Assembly: GCA_029251005.1 (NCBI GenBank) | Contig: JAQXEE010000013.1 | Coordinates: 1-37,007, forward strand | Length of the DNA stretch: 37,007 bases | Direction of reading: 5' to 3' | Origin: Flavobacteriales bacterium | GTDB lineage: Bacteria > Bacteroidota > Bacteroidia > Flavobacteriales_C > GCA-002722245 | Shown here: positions 1 through 9,501 of the stretch, in pieces | How positions within the stretch are numbered: the stretch's first letter is position 1 | Layout of the letters: each line of letters starts with the position of its first letter | Program-made: the position numbers and the translations under genes | Notes under the pieces: model-generated | What the model saw: the letters and a program-made list of their open reading frames with translations, nothing else | What the model was told of the DNA's origin: nothing | Databases searched by the model: none

Positions 1-807
1 CCGAGGCTCAGTCTAGATGAGCAGTGTAATCTTTTAACAATTCATAGAAGTGGCATTTATTATAAACCACAAGGAGAAAGTGCTTTAAACCTCCAGTTAA
101 TGAAAATAATAGATGAATATTTTATGGAGCATCCTTACTTCGGAGTTGAGCGAATGACAGATTATTTACGGCTTGACAAAGGATTTAAGGTCAATAAAAA
201 GAGAATTAGAAGATTGTATCGTTTGATGGGTATTCAAACAATCTATCCTAAGCGAAAAACAACAATCCATCAAAAAGGCAGACACATCTATCCTTATCTT
301 TTACGAAACATGAAAATAGAACGTCCAAATCAAGTCTGGCAAACAGATATTTCATACATCCCAATGTACAAAGGGTTTATGTATTTGGCTGCAATTATAG
401 ATGTTAAAAGCAGAAAAATCCTAAACTGGAGTATTTCCAATTCAATGACAGCTGAGTGGTGTGTTGAATTATTGGAAGATACAATTCAGAAACATGGTGC
501 TCCTGAGATACATAATTCTGATCAAGGGTCGCAGTACACCAGTGATATATACATTAACACGCTAAAGCAAAACAAAATCAAAATATCTATGGATGGAAAA
601 GGAAGAGCACTTGACAATATTTATATAGAACGATTTTGGAGATCTATTAAACAAGAGAAAATCTATCTTAACCCACCAAATGGAGGCTTAGATCTATATG
701 AAAAAGTTAAGGAGTATATTTCATTTTACAACACAAAAAGAAGGCATACAGAAATAGGAAAAGTCCCGCCAAATGAAATATTTTATCAAAAGGCAATTGC
801 ATGCTAA
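1..807 (+). CDS. IS3-family transposase OrfB, 5' end cut by window edge
   Basis: The frame is open from base 1, so the gene begins outside the window. An internal ATG lies at 100. The product is the catalytic DDE (rve) half of an IS3-type transposase, which cuts and joins the element's ends. Counting from the ATG at 100, the acidic triad is D83 (in QTDIS), D141 (in NSDQGSQYT) and E177 (in IERFW). D141 and E177 are separated by 35 residues, the classic D(35)E spacing. The upstream part reads HRSGIYYKP and HPYFGVERM, typical of the HTH_21 region before rve in IS3/IS150-like OrfB proteins. The C-terminus (YNTKRRHTEIGKVPP) is also family-typical. The visible part has no internal stop, so the element may be intact and active. 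OrfA and the left end are not in the window. Confidence 0.93.
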   Translation, partial: PRLSLDEQCNLLTIHRSGIYYKPQGESALNLQLMKIIDEYFMEHPYFGVERMTDYLRLDKGFKVNKKRIRRLYRLMGIQTIYPKRKTTIHQKGRHIYPYLLRNMKIERPNQVWQTDISYIPMYKGFMYLAAIIDVKSRKILNWSISNSMTAEWCVELLEDTIQKHGAPEIHNSDQGSQYTSDIYINTLKQNKIKISMDGKGRALDNIYIERFWRSIKQEKIYLNPPNGGLDLYEKVKEYISFYNTKRRHTEIGKVPPNEIFYQKAIAC

Positions 808-861
808 ATAATTAAAAGTAACTTAAACCTGTCCTATGGATGGGGAGTACTATATTATTCA
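1..861 (+). mobile_element. Right part of an IS3-family insertion sequence
   Basis: The transposase gene is followed at about 810-850 by a G-rich segment (CCTGTCCTATGGATGGGG, about 828-845). It resembles the GTCC...GGGG terminal inverted repeats common in IS3 elements of this phylum. IS3 ends usually finish in CA on this side, and the nearest suitable CA is at 860-861. The exact end is uncertain by about 20 bases because the left terminal repeat is outside the window and cannot be paired with it. Confidence 0.6.
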
Positions 862-1156
862 ATAATAAAATAGAAAAATCTTTAATAATACATTCGAATC
901 AGTTTTACATATTCTTTATTTTCAAATCAACACATGGAAACGCTGTATGTAAGACTAGTATTAATGAAATAAGTAATTGTTATATAACAAAACAGACAAC
1001 AAAATTTAAGTACACTCTTCATAATAATTAACACAAATTAAACTATTTCGAAACCTATTAAACCAGTTACTGGTTAATTTCAATTTATTAACAACAACTA
1101 GACCTTTTTTACAGTTAATATTTATTAAACTTGCAGTCACAAGAGAGTTAAATTTT
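862..1156. other. Gene-free spacer between the IS and the TraB-like gene
   Basis: This is AT-rich sequence with no supportable gene. Short open frames here have no recognisable product. A 6-bp inverted repeat, AACCAG-TTA-CTGGTT, lies at 1061-1075. A 7/8 match to the Bacteroidota -7 box (TAAACTTG) lies at 1126-1133, 24 bases before the next start codon, with no clear -33 element. It is a plausible but weak promoter for the downstream gene. Confidence 0.4.
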
Positions 1157-4100
1157 ATGAAACAATCTATCTTAATTGCTCTAGCATGCATCGCATTTGT
1201 TTTAAATATTTCAGCTCAAAAAAAAGCTTCTAGTTTACTTTGGGAGATTTCAGGTAATGGTTTAAACTCAAAATCCTATCTATATGGAACAATGCATGTT
1301 AGTAACAAAATTGCATTTCATTTAGGAGATACCTTTTTTATGGCGTTAGATAATTCTGACTTAGTTTGCTTAGAATCAAATCCAGGCAACTGGATTGAGG
1401 AAATGTACACCGCTAACGATGGAGCAATAATGTCTCGAATGACTAGTAATTTCAACAATGGAGACGATAATTTCTATCAACAATTAGTTAGCATTCCAAC
1501 TCCAAATAAAAAGAATTTAGAAGAAGCTTTACGCCAAAAACACTCTTTAGAAAATGGCTTTCTTTATAGAGGTTCAAATCAGAATAAAGAATATGAAGAA
1601 AATACTTACCTCGATTTATTTATATACCAGTACGCACGTAAGAAGAAAATAAAAGTGAAGAATTTGGAAGACTTTTCGGAAACGAATGAACTTCAAATTA
1701 TGGCAATGATACCTGACGAAAATGACAAGAATGAAAACAAGAAAAAGAAGCATAAAAAATCATATTACTCAAAATGGAATAAAGAAATGAGTGTTAGAGA
1801 AGCAATGGAAGATGCCTACCGAAATGGTAAGCTTGATATTATTGATTCAATTACTAAAATCACTTCAAAATCAGACAATTATTTGCATTATTTCCTACAT
1901 GAACGTAACCGAATAATGGCTTTAGGAATTGATACATTAGCTCAAAAACAAAAAATATTTATAGGGATTGGAGCTGCACATCTTCCGGGTAAAAAAGGTG
2001 TGATTCAAATGTTGCGAGAAATGGGATACACTTTACGACCAATAATTCGAAACGTTTCAGAACTTGCAAAGCACAAAAAAAATGAAATTGAGAAAGTGTT
2101 TTTGGATTTAGCTTATGAACCATTCACTACAAAAGATGGCTACATAACTGTTTCTATCCCAGGTAAATTATATGAAACAAAAGGAAAATCAAATGATTTA
2201 CAATATTTCTTTCCAGACATGGTAAATGGTGGTAATTTTTTCATCTCAAGATTTCAAACTTATTCCCCATTAAAATCTTTTTCACCAAAAGAGTGGCAGT
2301 CTAAAATTGATTCTCTTTTATTTGAAAATATTGCAGGAAATATTATTGAGCAAAAAAAGATTAAAATAAATGGTTTTGATGCTATCCAAATTCTAAACGA
2401 AACCCGTAGAGGAGATTTTCAGCAAAGGCTAATTGTTTTCACCCCTTTAGAAGTTATATTTTTCAAAATGTCCGGTACAGGTAAATGGGCTAAAATATAT
2501 GGGGACCGATTTATAAAGAGTGTTAAAATTAATCAGCCAGCCGATAAAGAAACTGTTTATACTTCTTCTCTTAATGATTTTAACATTACTTTCCCTGGAG
2601 CTATTATTAGTACTGAACATGCTACTAGTATTTCAAATTCACCACCTAAATACAATGTTCAATCCTTTACTCCTACCGACAGTTCTTATTATATTTTTCA
2701 ATCAGATTGGTTAAACGACTTTAATTATATTGAAGAGGACTCTTTTGAATTAAGTTATCTATTTGAAGTGTTTTCTGAGGAATTTGATTCAATTAGAGAA
2801 GTTAAAACGTTAAAAATAAAAAATAATACTGCTGTTGGTTATTTAATAAACAGCGAAGGTGATTCAATTTTTATAGCATCTGTTTTATGGAAAAACTTTT
2901 ACTACTTTATGGCGGCGAAATCTCAAGAGTCTAAAGCAATGCAATTTTTCAATTCTCTAAATTTCACTGATAATTATAATGAGGATAACTACGTAACTTA
3001 TCATGACACCCTCTTAAGTTACACAGTAAAAACACCTATTACTCCCCTAGCGATGGATGATGTTATTAGGTTTGTTCAAAGTAAGTCAAAAGAGAAAAAA
3101 GAGGATTGGGATTATGTAAAACAGTTCCGAAACTTTTTTTACAAAAAAAACTACGAATCAATTCGTGTTAAATACTTAAAGCACAGTGATTATTACCATG
3201 TCGAAACATTAAAAGAATTTTGGAAAGATGAGCTAGAGGAGTATTTGGAAACAAGTTATATTATAAAAGAAGAAACTTACGATAACAACGACACACTTCC
3301 AACAGCGCATGTTATTGTTACCGATACAGGAAGTCAAAAAGTAATTGAATTAAAAACAATTATTAACGAAGGATTAGTTTACACTTTAAGTACGGCATAC
3401 AATGCATTATATCCTAGATCAAAATTTATTTCAACATTTTTTGAATCCTTCACTCCTACAACAGATGTTTTACTAGGAAAAAAAATCACAGTGTCAAATG
3501 CCCCAATGTTTTTTTCTGATCTTGCAAGCGGTGATTCTTTGAGTATTAAGCGCGCTATTAATTTGCGTAATCGAATTACATTCACAAAAGATCATGTTGA
3601 TAGTATGATATACTATATTGATAATTTTGAATTCCCAGATGGTGATAAAGAAGAAACGACTCCGTATTTAATTAAACAACTAGGATATATTAAAGACCCT
3701 AAAATTATCTCTTATTTGAAAAGTAAATACGAATCTTCTTCTGATCAGTCTAAACTACAGTTTGCTTGTTTGAAAGCTCTAGGTAAGTATGGAACAAAAA
3801 AAGCGTACAAAGTAATGAATAAATTACTAATGCAGGAGCCTCCAATAACATTCAATGAGAATCCAATAGAAAGTTTCTTTTACTACTTAGATGATTCATT
3901 AGAGCTAACTTCTAAACTGTATCCAGATTTATGGGATTTGGTATTATACGCTGATTATCGAGAATCTGTTTATCAACTAAGTGCTAATTTATTAGATAAT
4001 AAACGAATAAACAGTTCCTCTTACAAAAGAGAAAAGCCGTTAATACTCCGAGAAGCTAAGAGTAAAACAGCTGAAAAAAATAATGGATATAGTTCAACTT

Positions 4101-4786
4101 CTTCAGTATCTGTTAGTCTTGATGATAACGATTATTACTACAGCTTTGGAGATCGAATTGATTACAAAGTCAACCTAGTAGATCAATATGATATTACTTT
4201 ATTATTAAAGTTATTAATGCCATATTATAAAAAAGACAAAAAAGTACGAAGTTACGTGAACTCATTAATAAATCATGCTAATGAAAAATATAGATTTGTT
4301 AGTGCTGTTATGCTAACAAATGCAAATGTTGATTTAGAAGACAGCGTTTATACTAAACTTTCCGAAAGCGTTTCTTATCGATTAGCTTTTTACAAATCCT
4401 TAAAATTTATCGGAAAGGAAAATAAATTTGATACAACCTTTTTGAGTCAGCAAAAACTAATGGAATCGGCTATTTTAGCAAGTTCAAGAGTTGAGGAAGA
4501 TGACAGTCTTCAATTCGTAGAGAAACATTACATCAAAAACAAATACGAAGAAGGATATGTTTACTTTTTTAAACACCAATCAAGCTATAACAATAAGTGG
4601 TACCTAAGTTACGCAGGATTACAACCTAAAGACTTAAACCTAGTAAACTCAGACATAAATCTTGACTACGTCAGCGTAGAGGCACAAAGCGTTTTTACTG
4701 AATGTGAAATAGTTCAAAGCATTGAAAATTGGGTCAAAGAATTGGAATTGGTTGGAAGAAATAGAGCCAGTCAAACCTACGATTAA
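1157..4786 (+). CDS. Secreted TraB/GumN-family protein with long multi-module C-terminus
   Basis: The 1209-residue product begins with a signal peptide (residues 1-20, ending ISAQ). A TraB/GumN domain covers about 28-300 and carries both hallmark histidine motifs, GTMH at 44-47 and GIGAAHLPG near 270-278. In this family (which includes eukaryotic TIKI proteins) such motifs are thought to bind metal for a peptidase-like activity. Bacterial GumN-type proteins are usually about 300 residues, so about 900 residues are extra. The extra part seems to hold three similar alpha/beta modules at about 320-459, 468-602 and 612-766. Each closes with a hydrophobic-F-x-S-hydrophobic pattern (RFIKSVKI, QFFNSLNF, TFFESFTP). 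A helical HEAT-like stretch follows near 835-900, then a Ser/Tyr/Asp-rich segment. The first domain assignment is secure, and the module interpretation is inference. It stands alone, downstream of an IS element. Confidence 0.8.
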   Translation: MKQSILIALACIAFVLNISAQKKASSLLWEISGNGLNSKSYLYGTMHVSNKIAFHLGDTFFMALDNSDLVCLESNPGNWIEEMYTANDGAIMSRMTSNFNNGDDNFYQQLVSIPTPNKKNLEEALRQKHSLENGFLYRGSNQNKEYEENTYLDLFIYQYARKKKIKVKNLEDFSETNELQIMAMIPDENDKNENKKKKHKKSYYSKWNKEMSVREAMEDAYRNGKLDIIDSITKITSKSDNYLHYFLHERNRIMALGIDTLAQKQKIFIGIGAAHLPGKKGVIQMLREMGYTLRPIIRNVSELAKHKKNEIEKVFLDLAYEPFTTKDGYITVSIPGKLYETKGKSNDLQYFFPDMVNGGNFFISRFQTYSPLKSFSPKEWQSKIDSLLFENIAGNIIEQKKIKINGFDAIQILNETRRGDFQQRLIVFTPLEVIFFKMSGTGKWAKIYGDRFIKSVKINQPADKETVYTSSLNDFNITFPGAIISTEHATSISNSPPKYNVQSFTPTDSSYYIFQSDWLNDFNYIEEDSFELSYLFEVFSEEFDSIREVKTLKIKNNTAVGYLINSEGDSIFIASVLWKNFYYFMAAKSQESKAMQFFNSLNFTDNYNEDNYVTYHDTLLSYTVKTPITPLAMDDVIRFVQSKSKEKKEDWDYVKQFRNFFYKKNYESIRVKYLKHSDYYHVETLKEFWKDELEEYLETSYIIKEETYDNNDTLPTAHVIVTDTGSQKVIELKTIINEGLVYTLSTAYNALYPRSKFISTFFESFTPTTDVLLGKKITVSNAPMFFSDLASGDSLSIKRAINLRNRITFTKDHVDSMIYYIDNFEFPDGDKEETTPYLIKQLGYIKDPKIISYLKSKYESSSDQSKLQFACLKALGKYGTKKAYKVMNKLLMQEPPITFNENPIESFFYYLDDSLELTSKLYPDLWDLVLYADYRESVYQLSANLLDNKRINSSSYKREKPLILREAKSKTAEKNNGYSSTSSVSVSLDDNDYYYSFGDRIDYKVNLVDQYDITLLLKLLMPYYKKDKKVRSYVNSLINHANEKYRFVSAVMLTNANVDLEDSVYTKLSESVSYRLAFYKSLKFIGKENKFDTTFLSQQKLMESAILASSRVEEDDSLQFVEKHYIKNKYEEGYVYFFKHQSSYNNKWYLSYAGLQPKDLNLVNSDINLDYVSVEAQSVFTECEIVQSIENWVKELELVGRNRASQTYD

Positions 4787-4942
4787 GACAAATATTTCTA
4801 AGTTTGACCTTCATTCATAAACTCAAAAAAACATATGAGATGAAGAAAAAAACATAGCTTAAAGAGTAAATATACTTTGGTGTAATTCAAAACTGTTTAA
4901 AAACGGTTAACCTATTTTAATACCAATATGAATAAAATCAGC

Positions 4943-6508
4943 TTAAATATTCTCTCGTAAATAACGGTCTAAAAATCTAGGCTCCAGTAATGAACCCTTA
5001 CCAATATAGGGGAAAATCTCACTATACTTCATTGCTCTATTCATACTAACTCTTCTATTAATATGCTCTCTTTTTATTTCAGAAGGCTCATATAAACCAG
5101 CAGCGGCAGTTAATTCAACAAAAGCCTTTAACGTTTCATGATGATAATTCGAAACCCTTTCTGCTTTATTATCTATAACCAATCCTTTCATTAAACTTTT
5201 GTTCTGCGTTGCAACACCTACAGGACAAGTGTTATTATTGCATTGTAAGGCCTGAATACAACCAATAGCTAACATCATAGCTCTTCCACTGTAAATCAAA
5301 TCAGCTCCCAATGCAATTGCTCTAGCAATATGAAACCCTGTAATTATCTTTCCAGAAGCAGCAATTTTAATATCCTTTTTTAAATCAAAACCAACAAGAG
5401 TGTTACTAACAAAGGCTAATGCGTCCCTCAATGGCATACCCAAAGAGTTGGAAAACTCCATAGGTGCTGCTCCAGTTCCTCCTTCACCACCATCAACAGA
5501 TATGAAATCTGGTCTTATATCAGTTTCAATCATTGCTAAACATAAATCAACAAACTCACTCTTCCTGCCTACACACAATTTAAAACCAATAGGCTTACCA
5601 CCTGATAAATATCTCAATTCTTTAATCCAATGACAAAGCTCAATTGGCGTAGAAAAAGTTGAATGATGCGGTGGTGAATGAATTGCAATACCAGGTTTAA
5701 CACCTCTTATCTCTGCAATTTCAAGTGTGTTTTTAATTGCTGGTAAAATACCCCCATGGCCAGGTTTTGCGCCTTGAGATATTTTAATCTCAATCATTTT
5801 AATGTTTTTCTTTTTAGCTTTTTTTTCAAATTTTTCAGGAGAAAACGCCCCTTCTTCATCTCTACATCCAAAATAACCGGTTCCTATTTGCCATATAACA
5901 TCCCCCCCTAAATCATGAAAAGGAGTAATACCTCCCTCTCCAGTATTATGCGCAAATTGGTTTTTCATTGCGCCTAAGTTCATAGCTGAAACAGCATTTT
6001 TACTTAAAGAGCCATAACTCATTGCAGCAATATTAAGAATACTTGATAAGTAAGGTTGTTTACAATCTGACCCACCAACTAAAACTCTAGGATGCTGTTG
6101 AATATACTTTGTATGATGGGAATAAATAGAATGATCCATCCATTCATAGCCAACTCTGTATACATCCATTTGAGTTCCAAACGGTACTGTGTCATTTACT
6201 TTTTTTGCCCTCCTGTAAACCATCGATCTTAGCAACCGATTAAATGGTCGACCCTCAGTGTCTGTTTCCACAAAATACTGCATTATTTCAGGTCTAATCT
6301 TTTCTAATATATACCTGAAATGCCCAATTAGAGGATAGTTCTTTTTAATAGATTGTTTGTTTTGAGTTATGTCTGAAACCCCTAAAATCATCAATGGCAT
6401 CAATAAAATTAGAACCCATAAAAAATTTAAGGAAATAAAATATGCTGAAAAACCAATTAAACTCAAAAAAACAACTGAGATCCCATAAAATATTCTCCTA
6501 GCATTCAT
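4943..6508 (-). CDS. FMN-binding glutamate synthase family protein (membrane-anchored)
   Basis: The 521-residue product matches the stand-alone FMN/Fe-S synthase domain of glutamate synthase (GltB central domain). The Cys cluster C-x5-C-x4-C (CIQALQCNNNTCPVG, near 418-430) is the 3Fe-4S ligand set. The segment DGGEGGTGAAP and a nearby GADLIYSGRAMM belong to the TIM-barrel FMN site. Two hydrophobic helices at the N-terminus suggest inner-membrane anchoring, as in other Bacteroidota members. The glutamine amidotransferase domain is absent, so the nitrogen donor and true reaction are unknown. The frame extends to a GTG at 6532, but I chose the ATG at 6508 because MNARR is the usual N-terminus of relatives. 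It is divergent from dnaN. Confidence 0.88.
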   Translation of the reverse strand: MNARRIFYGISVVFLSLIGFSAYFISLNFLWVLILLMPLMILGVSDITQNKQSIKKNYPLIGHFRYILEKIRPEIMQYFVETDTEGRPFNRLLRSMVYRRAKKVNDTVPFGTQMDVYRVGYEWMDHSIYSHHTKYIQQHPRVLVGGSDCKQPYLSSILNIAAMSYGSLSKNAVSAMNLGAMKNQFAHNTGEGGITPFHDLGGDVIWQIGTGYFGCRDEEGAFSPEKFEKKAKKKNIKMIEIKISQGAKPGHGGILPAIKNTLEIAEIRGVKPGIAIHSPPHHSTFSTPIELCHWIKELRYLSGGKPIGFKLCVGRKSEFVDLCLAMIETDIRPDFISVDGGEGGTGAAPMEFSNSLGMPLRDALAFVSNTLVGFDLKKDIKIAASGKIITGFHIARAIALGADLIYSGRAMMLAIGCIQALQCNNNTCPVGVATQNKSLMKGLVIDNKAERVSNYHHETLKAFVELTAAAGLYEPSEIKREHINRRVSMNRAMKYSEIFPYIGKGSLLEPRFLDRYLRENI

Positions 6509-6652
6509 ATTTTTAAAAAATTTAATTACCACTTTTACTAAAAATTAATGATTAAAGTTACCTCTATTCCAAAATGCTAAAAATGTTAATTAGTAGTTGT
6601 TAATTGTTAATAATTAGATACTTTAAAACGAGTGTAAAAATCGCGCTTCATA

Positions 6653-6660
6653 TATCTTTG
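6653..6660 (+). promoter_or_regulatory. Bacteroidota -7 box of dnaN
   Basis: TATCTTTG matches TAnnTTTG exactly and ends 19 bases before the ATG at 6680, giving a short leader of about 14 nt. No good -33 TTG is visible. Confidence 0.55.
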
Positions 6661-6679
6661 CAGGACTAAATTGCAGAAA

Positions 6680-7795
6680 ATGAATTTTATTGTATCAAGT
6701 GCATCTTTACTAAAACAACTTTCTCTTATTAATGGAGTTTTGAACTCTAGTAATACGTTACCAATTTTAGACAATTTTTTGTTTGAAATAAAAGGATCTC
6801 AGTTAAAAGTTTCGGCTTCCGATTTGGAAACAACAATGAGTTCAAGACTTTCTGTTGAATCAAAGCAAGATGGATTAATTGCAATTCCTGCAAAAATGTT
6901 AATCGAAATTTTAAAGAATTTAAGTGATCATCCAATTAAATTTTCAGTTGATGAAGGAAACTTTCAAATTGAGATCTCTTCAGATTATGGTAAATACAAA
7001 TTAAGTGGCCACAGTGGAGAAGAATTTCCAAAAGTACCAGAAATTGAACAATCAAGTTCTTTAAAAATTACTTCTGAAGTATTATCAAGAGCGATTAACA
7101 AAAGTTTATTTGCCGCTGGTAGTGATGAGCTGCGTCCAGTAATGAGTGGTGTATTTTGTGAGCTTAATTCTGATAACATAACTTTTGTTGCTACTGATGC
7201 ACACAAATTGGTAAAGTATCAGAGACTTGACGCTAAATCAGAAAACTCAACCTCGTTCATACTACCAAGTAAACCATTAAACCTGTTAAAAAATTGTTTG
7301 AGTAGCAATTCAGAAACAAAAATTGAATATAACCAAAACAATGCATTTTTTACAATTGGAGAACTTCATTTAGTATGCAGACTAGTAGAAGGAAAATATC
7401 CTAATTACGAAGCTGTTATTCCAAAAGAAAATCCAAATAAATTAACAATTGATAGAGGTTTACTATTAAACTCTGTTAAAAGGGTTTCTATTTTTGCAAA
7501 TAAAACAACACACCAGGTAAATTTAAAATTAGCTGGTAGTTCATTAAATATTTCAGCTGAAGATTTAGATTTTGCAAACAAAGCAGATGAGAAACTAACT
7601 TGTAGTTACGCTGGAGAAGATATGGAAATCGGTTTTAACTCAAGGTTTTTAATCGAAATGCTTAACAACATTGATACTGAAGAGGTAATTATTGAGATGA
7701 GTGATCCAAGTAGAGCAGGAATTATTCTTCCATCTGATTCGGAAGCAACAGACGAAAATATTTTGATGTTAGTAATGCCAGTAATGGTTAATTAA
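6680..7795 (+). CDS. dnaN: DNA polymerase III sliding clamp (beta subunit)
   Basis: This is the ring-shaped clamp that tethers DNA polymerase III to DNA. The 371-residue product starts MNFIVSSASLLKQL and continues with NTLPILDNFLFE. These are hallmarks of DnaN in this phylum, and the length is normal for three clamp domains. The C-terminus ends MLVMPVMVN, matching the conserved M-P-(V/M)-R/M-like end that closes the clamp fold. A TTG three codons upstream (6671) is in frame, but the ATG at 6680 is preferred because the N-terminus then fits the family and the -7 box lies immediately upstream. dnaA is not next to it, as is common in Bacteroidota. A strong terminator follows. Confidence 0.97.
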   Translation: MNFIVSSASLLKQLSLINGVLNSSNTLPILDNFLFEIKGSQLKVSASDLETTMSSRLSVESKQDGLIAIPAKMLIEILKNLSDHPIKFSVDEGNFQIEISSDYGKYKLSGHSGEEFPKVPEIEQSSSLKITSEVLSRAINKSLFAAGSDELRPVMSGVFCELNSDNITFVATDAHKLVKYQRLDAKSENSTSFILPSKPLNLLKNCLSSNSETKIEYNQNNAFFTIGELHLVCRLVEGKYPNYEAVIPKENPNKLTIDRGLLLNSVKRVSIFANKTTHQVNLKLAGSSLNISAEDLDFANKADEKLTCSYAGEDMEIGFNSRFLIEMLNNIDTEEVIIEMSDPSRAGIILPSDSEATDENILMLVMPVMVN

Positions 7796-7817
7796 TATTT
7801 TCAATATTTCACTTAAT

Positions 7818-7850
7818 AAAAAAGGCTTCTAATAAAAAGAAGCCTTTTTT
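7818..7850 (+). terminator. Rho-independent terminator of dnaN
   Basis: A perfect 13-bp stem (7818-7830 with 7838-7850) surrounds a 7-nt loop. The core is AGGCTTCT/AGAAGCCT with an A-tract and a T-tract on the flanks, so it could also work on the opposite strand. Confidence 0.9.
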
Positions 7851-7935
7851 ATTATTATCAGTTTTCAATTATTGAGTGTTAACAAGAAGATCTTCTTTTA
7901 AAAAAAATATTCAAAGTAATATTTAACTTAACACC

Positions 7936-8223
7936 GTGAAGTTTATTCAAGACATTCCTACTGTTTTTAAAAATCGCTACTTTTTAGTTAGCATAGGGTT
8001 TGTTGTTTGGATTAGCTTTTTTGATCATTACAATTTCTTCTTTCATGCCGAACTTGTAAAACAAAAAGATGAGCTAAAGCAAGAACTTTTTCGTTTAAAA
8101 AAAGAAACCGCAAAGAATAAAATTTTTCTTAGAAATTTGAATAATAATGAATTTATGGAAAAATTTGCGAGAGAACATTACCTTATGAAAAAGAAAGGTG
8201 AAGATATCTTCATGTTAGACTAA
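7936..8223 (+). CDS. FtsB/DivIC-like septum formation initiator protein
   Basis: The 95-residue bitopic membrane protein has one transmembrane helix at about 17-32, a charged coiled coil at about 37-70, and the C-terminal EKFAREHYLMKKKGEDIF segment typical of FtsB/DivIC proteins. In the family it forms a complex with FtsL and FtsQ at the division septum. The only reasonable start is GTG at 7936, since no in-frame ATG precedes the membrane helix. It is a single gene after the dnaN terminator. Its stop lies 4 bases from the stop of the convergent ApbE gene, leaving no room for a terminator. Confidence 0.85.
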   Translation: MKFIQDIPTVFKNRYFLVSIGFVVWISFFDHYNFFFHAELVKQKDELKQELFRLKKETAKNKIFLRNLNNNEFMEKFAREHYLMKKKGEDIFMLD

Positions 8224-8227
8224 ACAC

Positions 8228-9499
8228 TTATTTTTTCTCCAAAACCCTAATGTCATCACTAAAAAAGGTTTCTCCGTTTTTAATAACAATCACAACTTCG
8301 GTAAACGGTAATTGATTTATTAAATCTATTCCTATATCGACACCCAAAACTGTTACAGCTGTAGAAAGTGCATCTGCTAGTGTGGCATTGGGAGCTAAAA
8401 CAGTAACACTTGTAATGTTATTTTCAACTGGCTTACAGTTTTTCGGATTTAGAATATGAGAATACTTTTTACCTCCTGATTTGAAAAACCGATAATAATT
8501 TCCACTTGTCACAACCGAAGCATTTGATACTTCAAGGGAAAATAAGATGTCATTAGTATTTATGGGATTAACAATTCCAATAATACTTGTACTTGTTTTG
8601 GAGGAAAAAGAAAAAATATCTCCTCCACAATTTATATGACCCTCCTTAACTCCTTTCAATTTCAATAACGAGGTTATCTTATCTGCCATATAACCTTTAC
8701 CAATAGCCCCAAAATCAATTAACATTCCTTTTTTAGTAAGGTATGCTGTTGAATTGATTTTGTTAAGTTCAAGGTTTTTGAAATTAACTAATCCTAATAC
8801 AGAATTAATCAAACTATCAGAAGGAACAATTCCGGTTTTCCAGTGCCAAATATTTAAAGCTGGTTTTATTGTAATATCAAAGGCTCCTTGCGTAGTTTCA
8901 CTTAACTCCTTACAATAACTTAGAAGAGAAAGTAATTCTCTTGAGGTTTTCACAGGTTTTTCACCTGCGTATTTATTTATTCTAGACACCTCTGATGAAG
9001 AGTCCCAGGAGGAAATTATTTTATTTATTCTATCTACTTCATTCCAACAATTACTGAATAAAGAAGTATCATGAGATGAAAACTGAATAGTTAACGGACT
9101 ACCCATTTTCATTCTAGTCTGCGTTAATAAAGATTCATAACCTCTCTTTAACTCTTCAATAATTAAAACAGAATTTCTCTTATGATCAATAGATATTGAA
9201 TTGATTTTATCTACTATCGTTAGATAAGGAAAAGAACCAGTTTTATTATATAGCTTAGCTAAAGAATCCCTTCTTTGCAATTCTTTTTTAAGAATATTTT
9301 TTCTTCCTTGTGGAAAATCAAGGATTTCAAAATCAACTTTATATTCTTTGCAAAAACTTATAAAATCTTTAGATTCGATAAATTCTTTCTGAAATTTCAT
9401 ACACGGAATACACCAATCAGAGCCGGAAAAATAATAGAGCTTTTTTTGAGCCGTTAAACTCAAAGAAATAAGTAAAAGAAAACTTATAATTAGCTTCAA
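8228..9499 (-). CDS. Thioredoxin-like domain fused to ApbE FAD:protein FMN transferase
   Basis: The product is about 423 residues. An N-terminal signal peptide (MKLIISFLLLISLSLTAQ) is followed by a thioredoxin-like domain with a redox-type CxxC (SDWCIPC, C30/C33). From about 125 to the end comes a full ApbE domain: SRINKYAG, DFGAIGKGYMAD near 260, CGGDI, HILNP and ADALSTAVTVLG. ApbE proteins attach FMN covalently to threonine in exported flavoproteins such as Nqr/Rnf subunits. The frame reaches an ATG at 9538, but that would overlap the upstream gene and put polar residues before the signal peptide. I prefer the TTG at 9499, just after the upstream stop at 9502, which suggests translational coupling. 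The fusion of a redox domain to ApbE is the unusual point. Confidence 0.88.
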   Translation of the reverse strand: MKLIISFLLLISLSLTAQKKLYYFSGSDWCIPCMKFQKEFIESKDFISFCKEYKVDFEILDFPQGRKNILKKELQRRDSLAKLYNKTGSFPYLTIVDKINSISIDHKRNSVLIIEELKRGYESLLTQTRMKMGSPLTIQFSSHDTSLFSNCWNEVDRINKIISSWDSSSEVSRINKYAGEKPVKTSRELLSLLSYCKELSETTQGAFDITIKPALNIWHWKTGIVPSDSLINSVLGLVNFKNLELNKINSTAYLTKKGMLIDFGAIGKGYMADKITSLLKLKGVKEGHINCGGDIFSFSSKTSTSIIGIVNPINTNDILFSLEVSNASVVTSGNYYRFFKSGGKKYSHILNPKNCKPVENNITSVTVLAPNATLADALSTAVTVLGVDIGIDLINQLPFTEVVIVIKNGETFFSDDIRVLEKK

Positions 9500-9501
9500 A
9501 C

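Noticed and set aside
840-1031. 63-residue open frame just after the transposase
   Set aside because: It starts in the likely IS terminal repeat, has low-complexity AT-driven composition and no recognisable product.
4787-4942. Weak hairpin AACTGT...ACGGTT between the TraB-like and glutamate-synthase-like genes
   Set aside because: Only about six pairs with a G-U and no T-tract, too weak to call a terminator.
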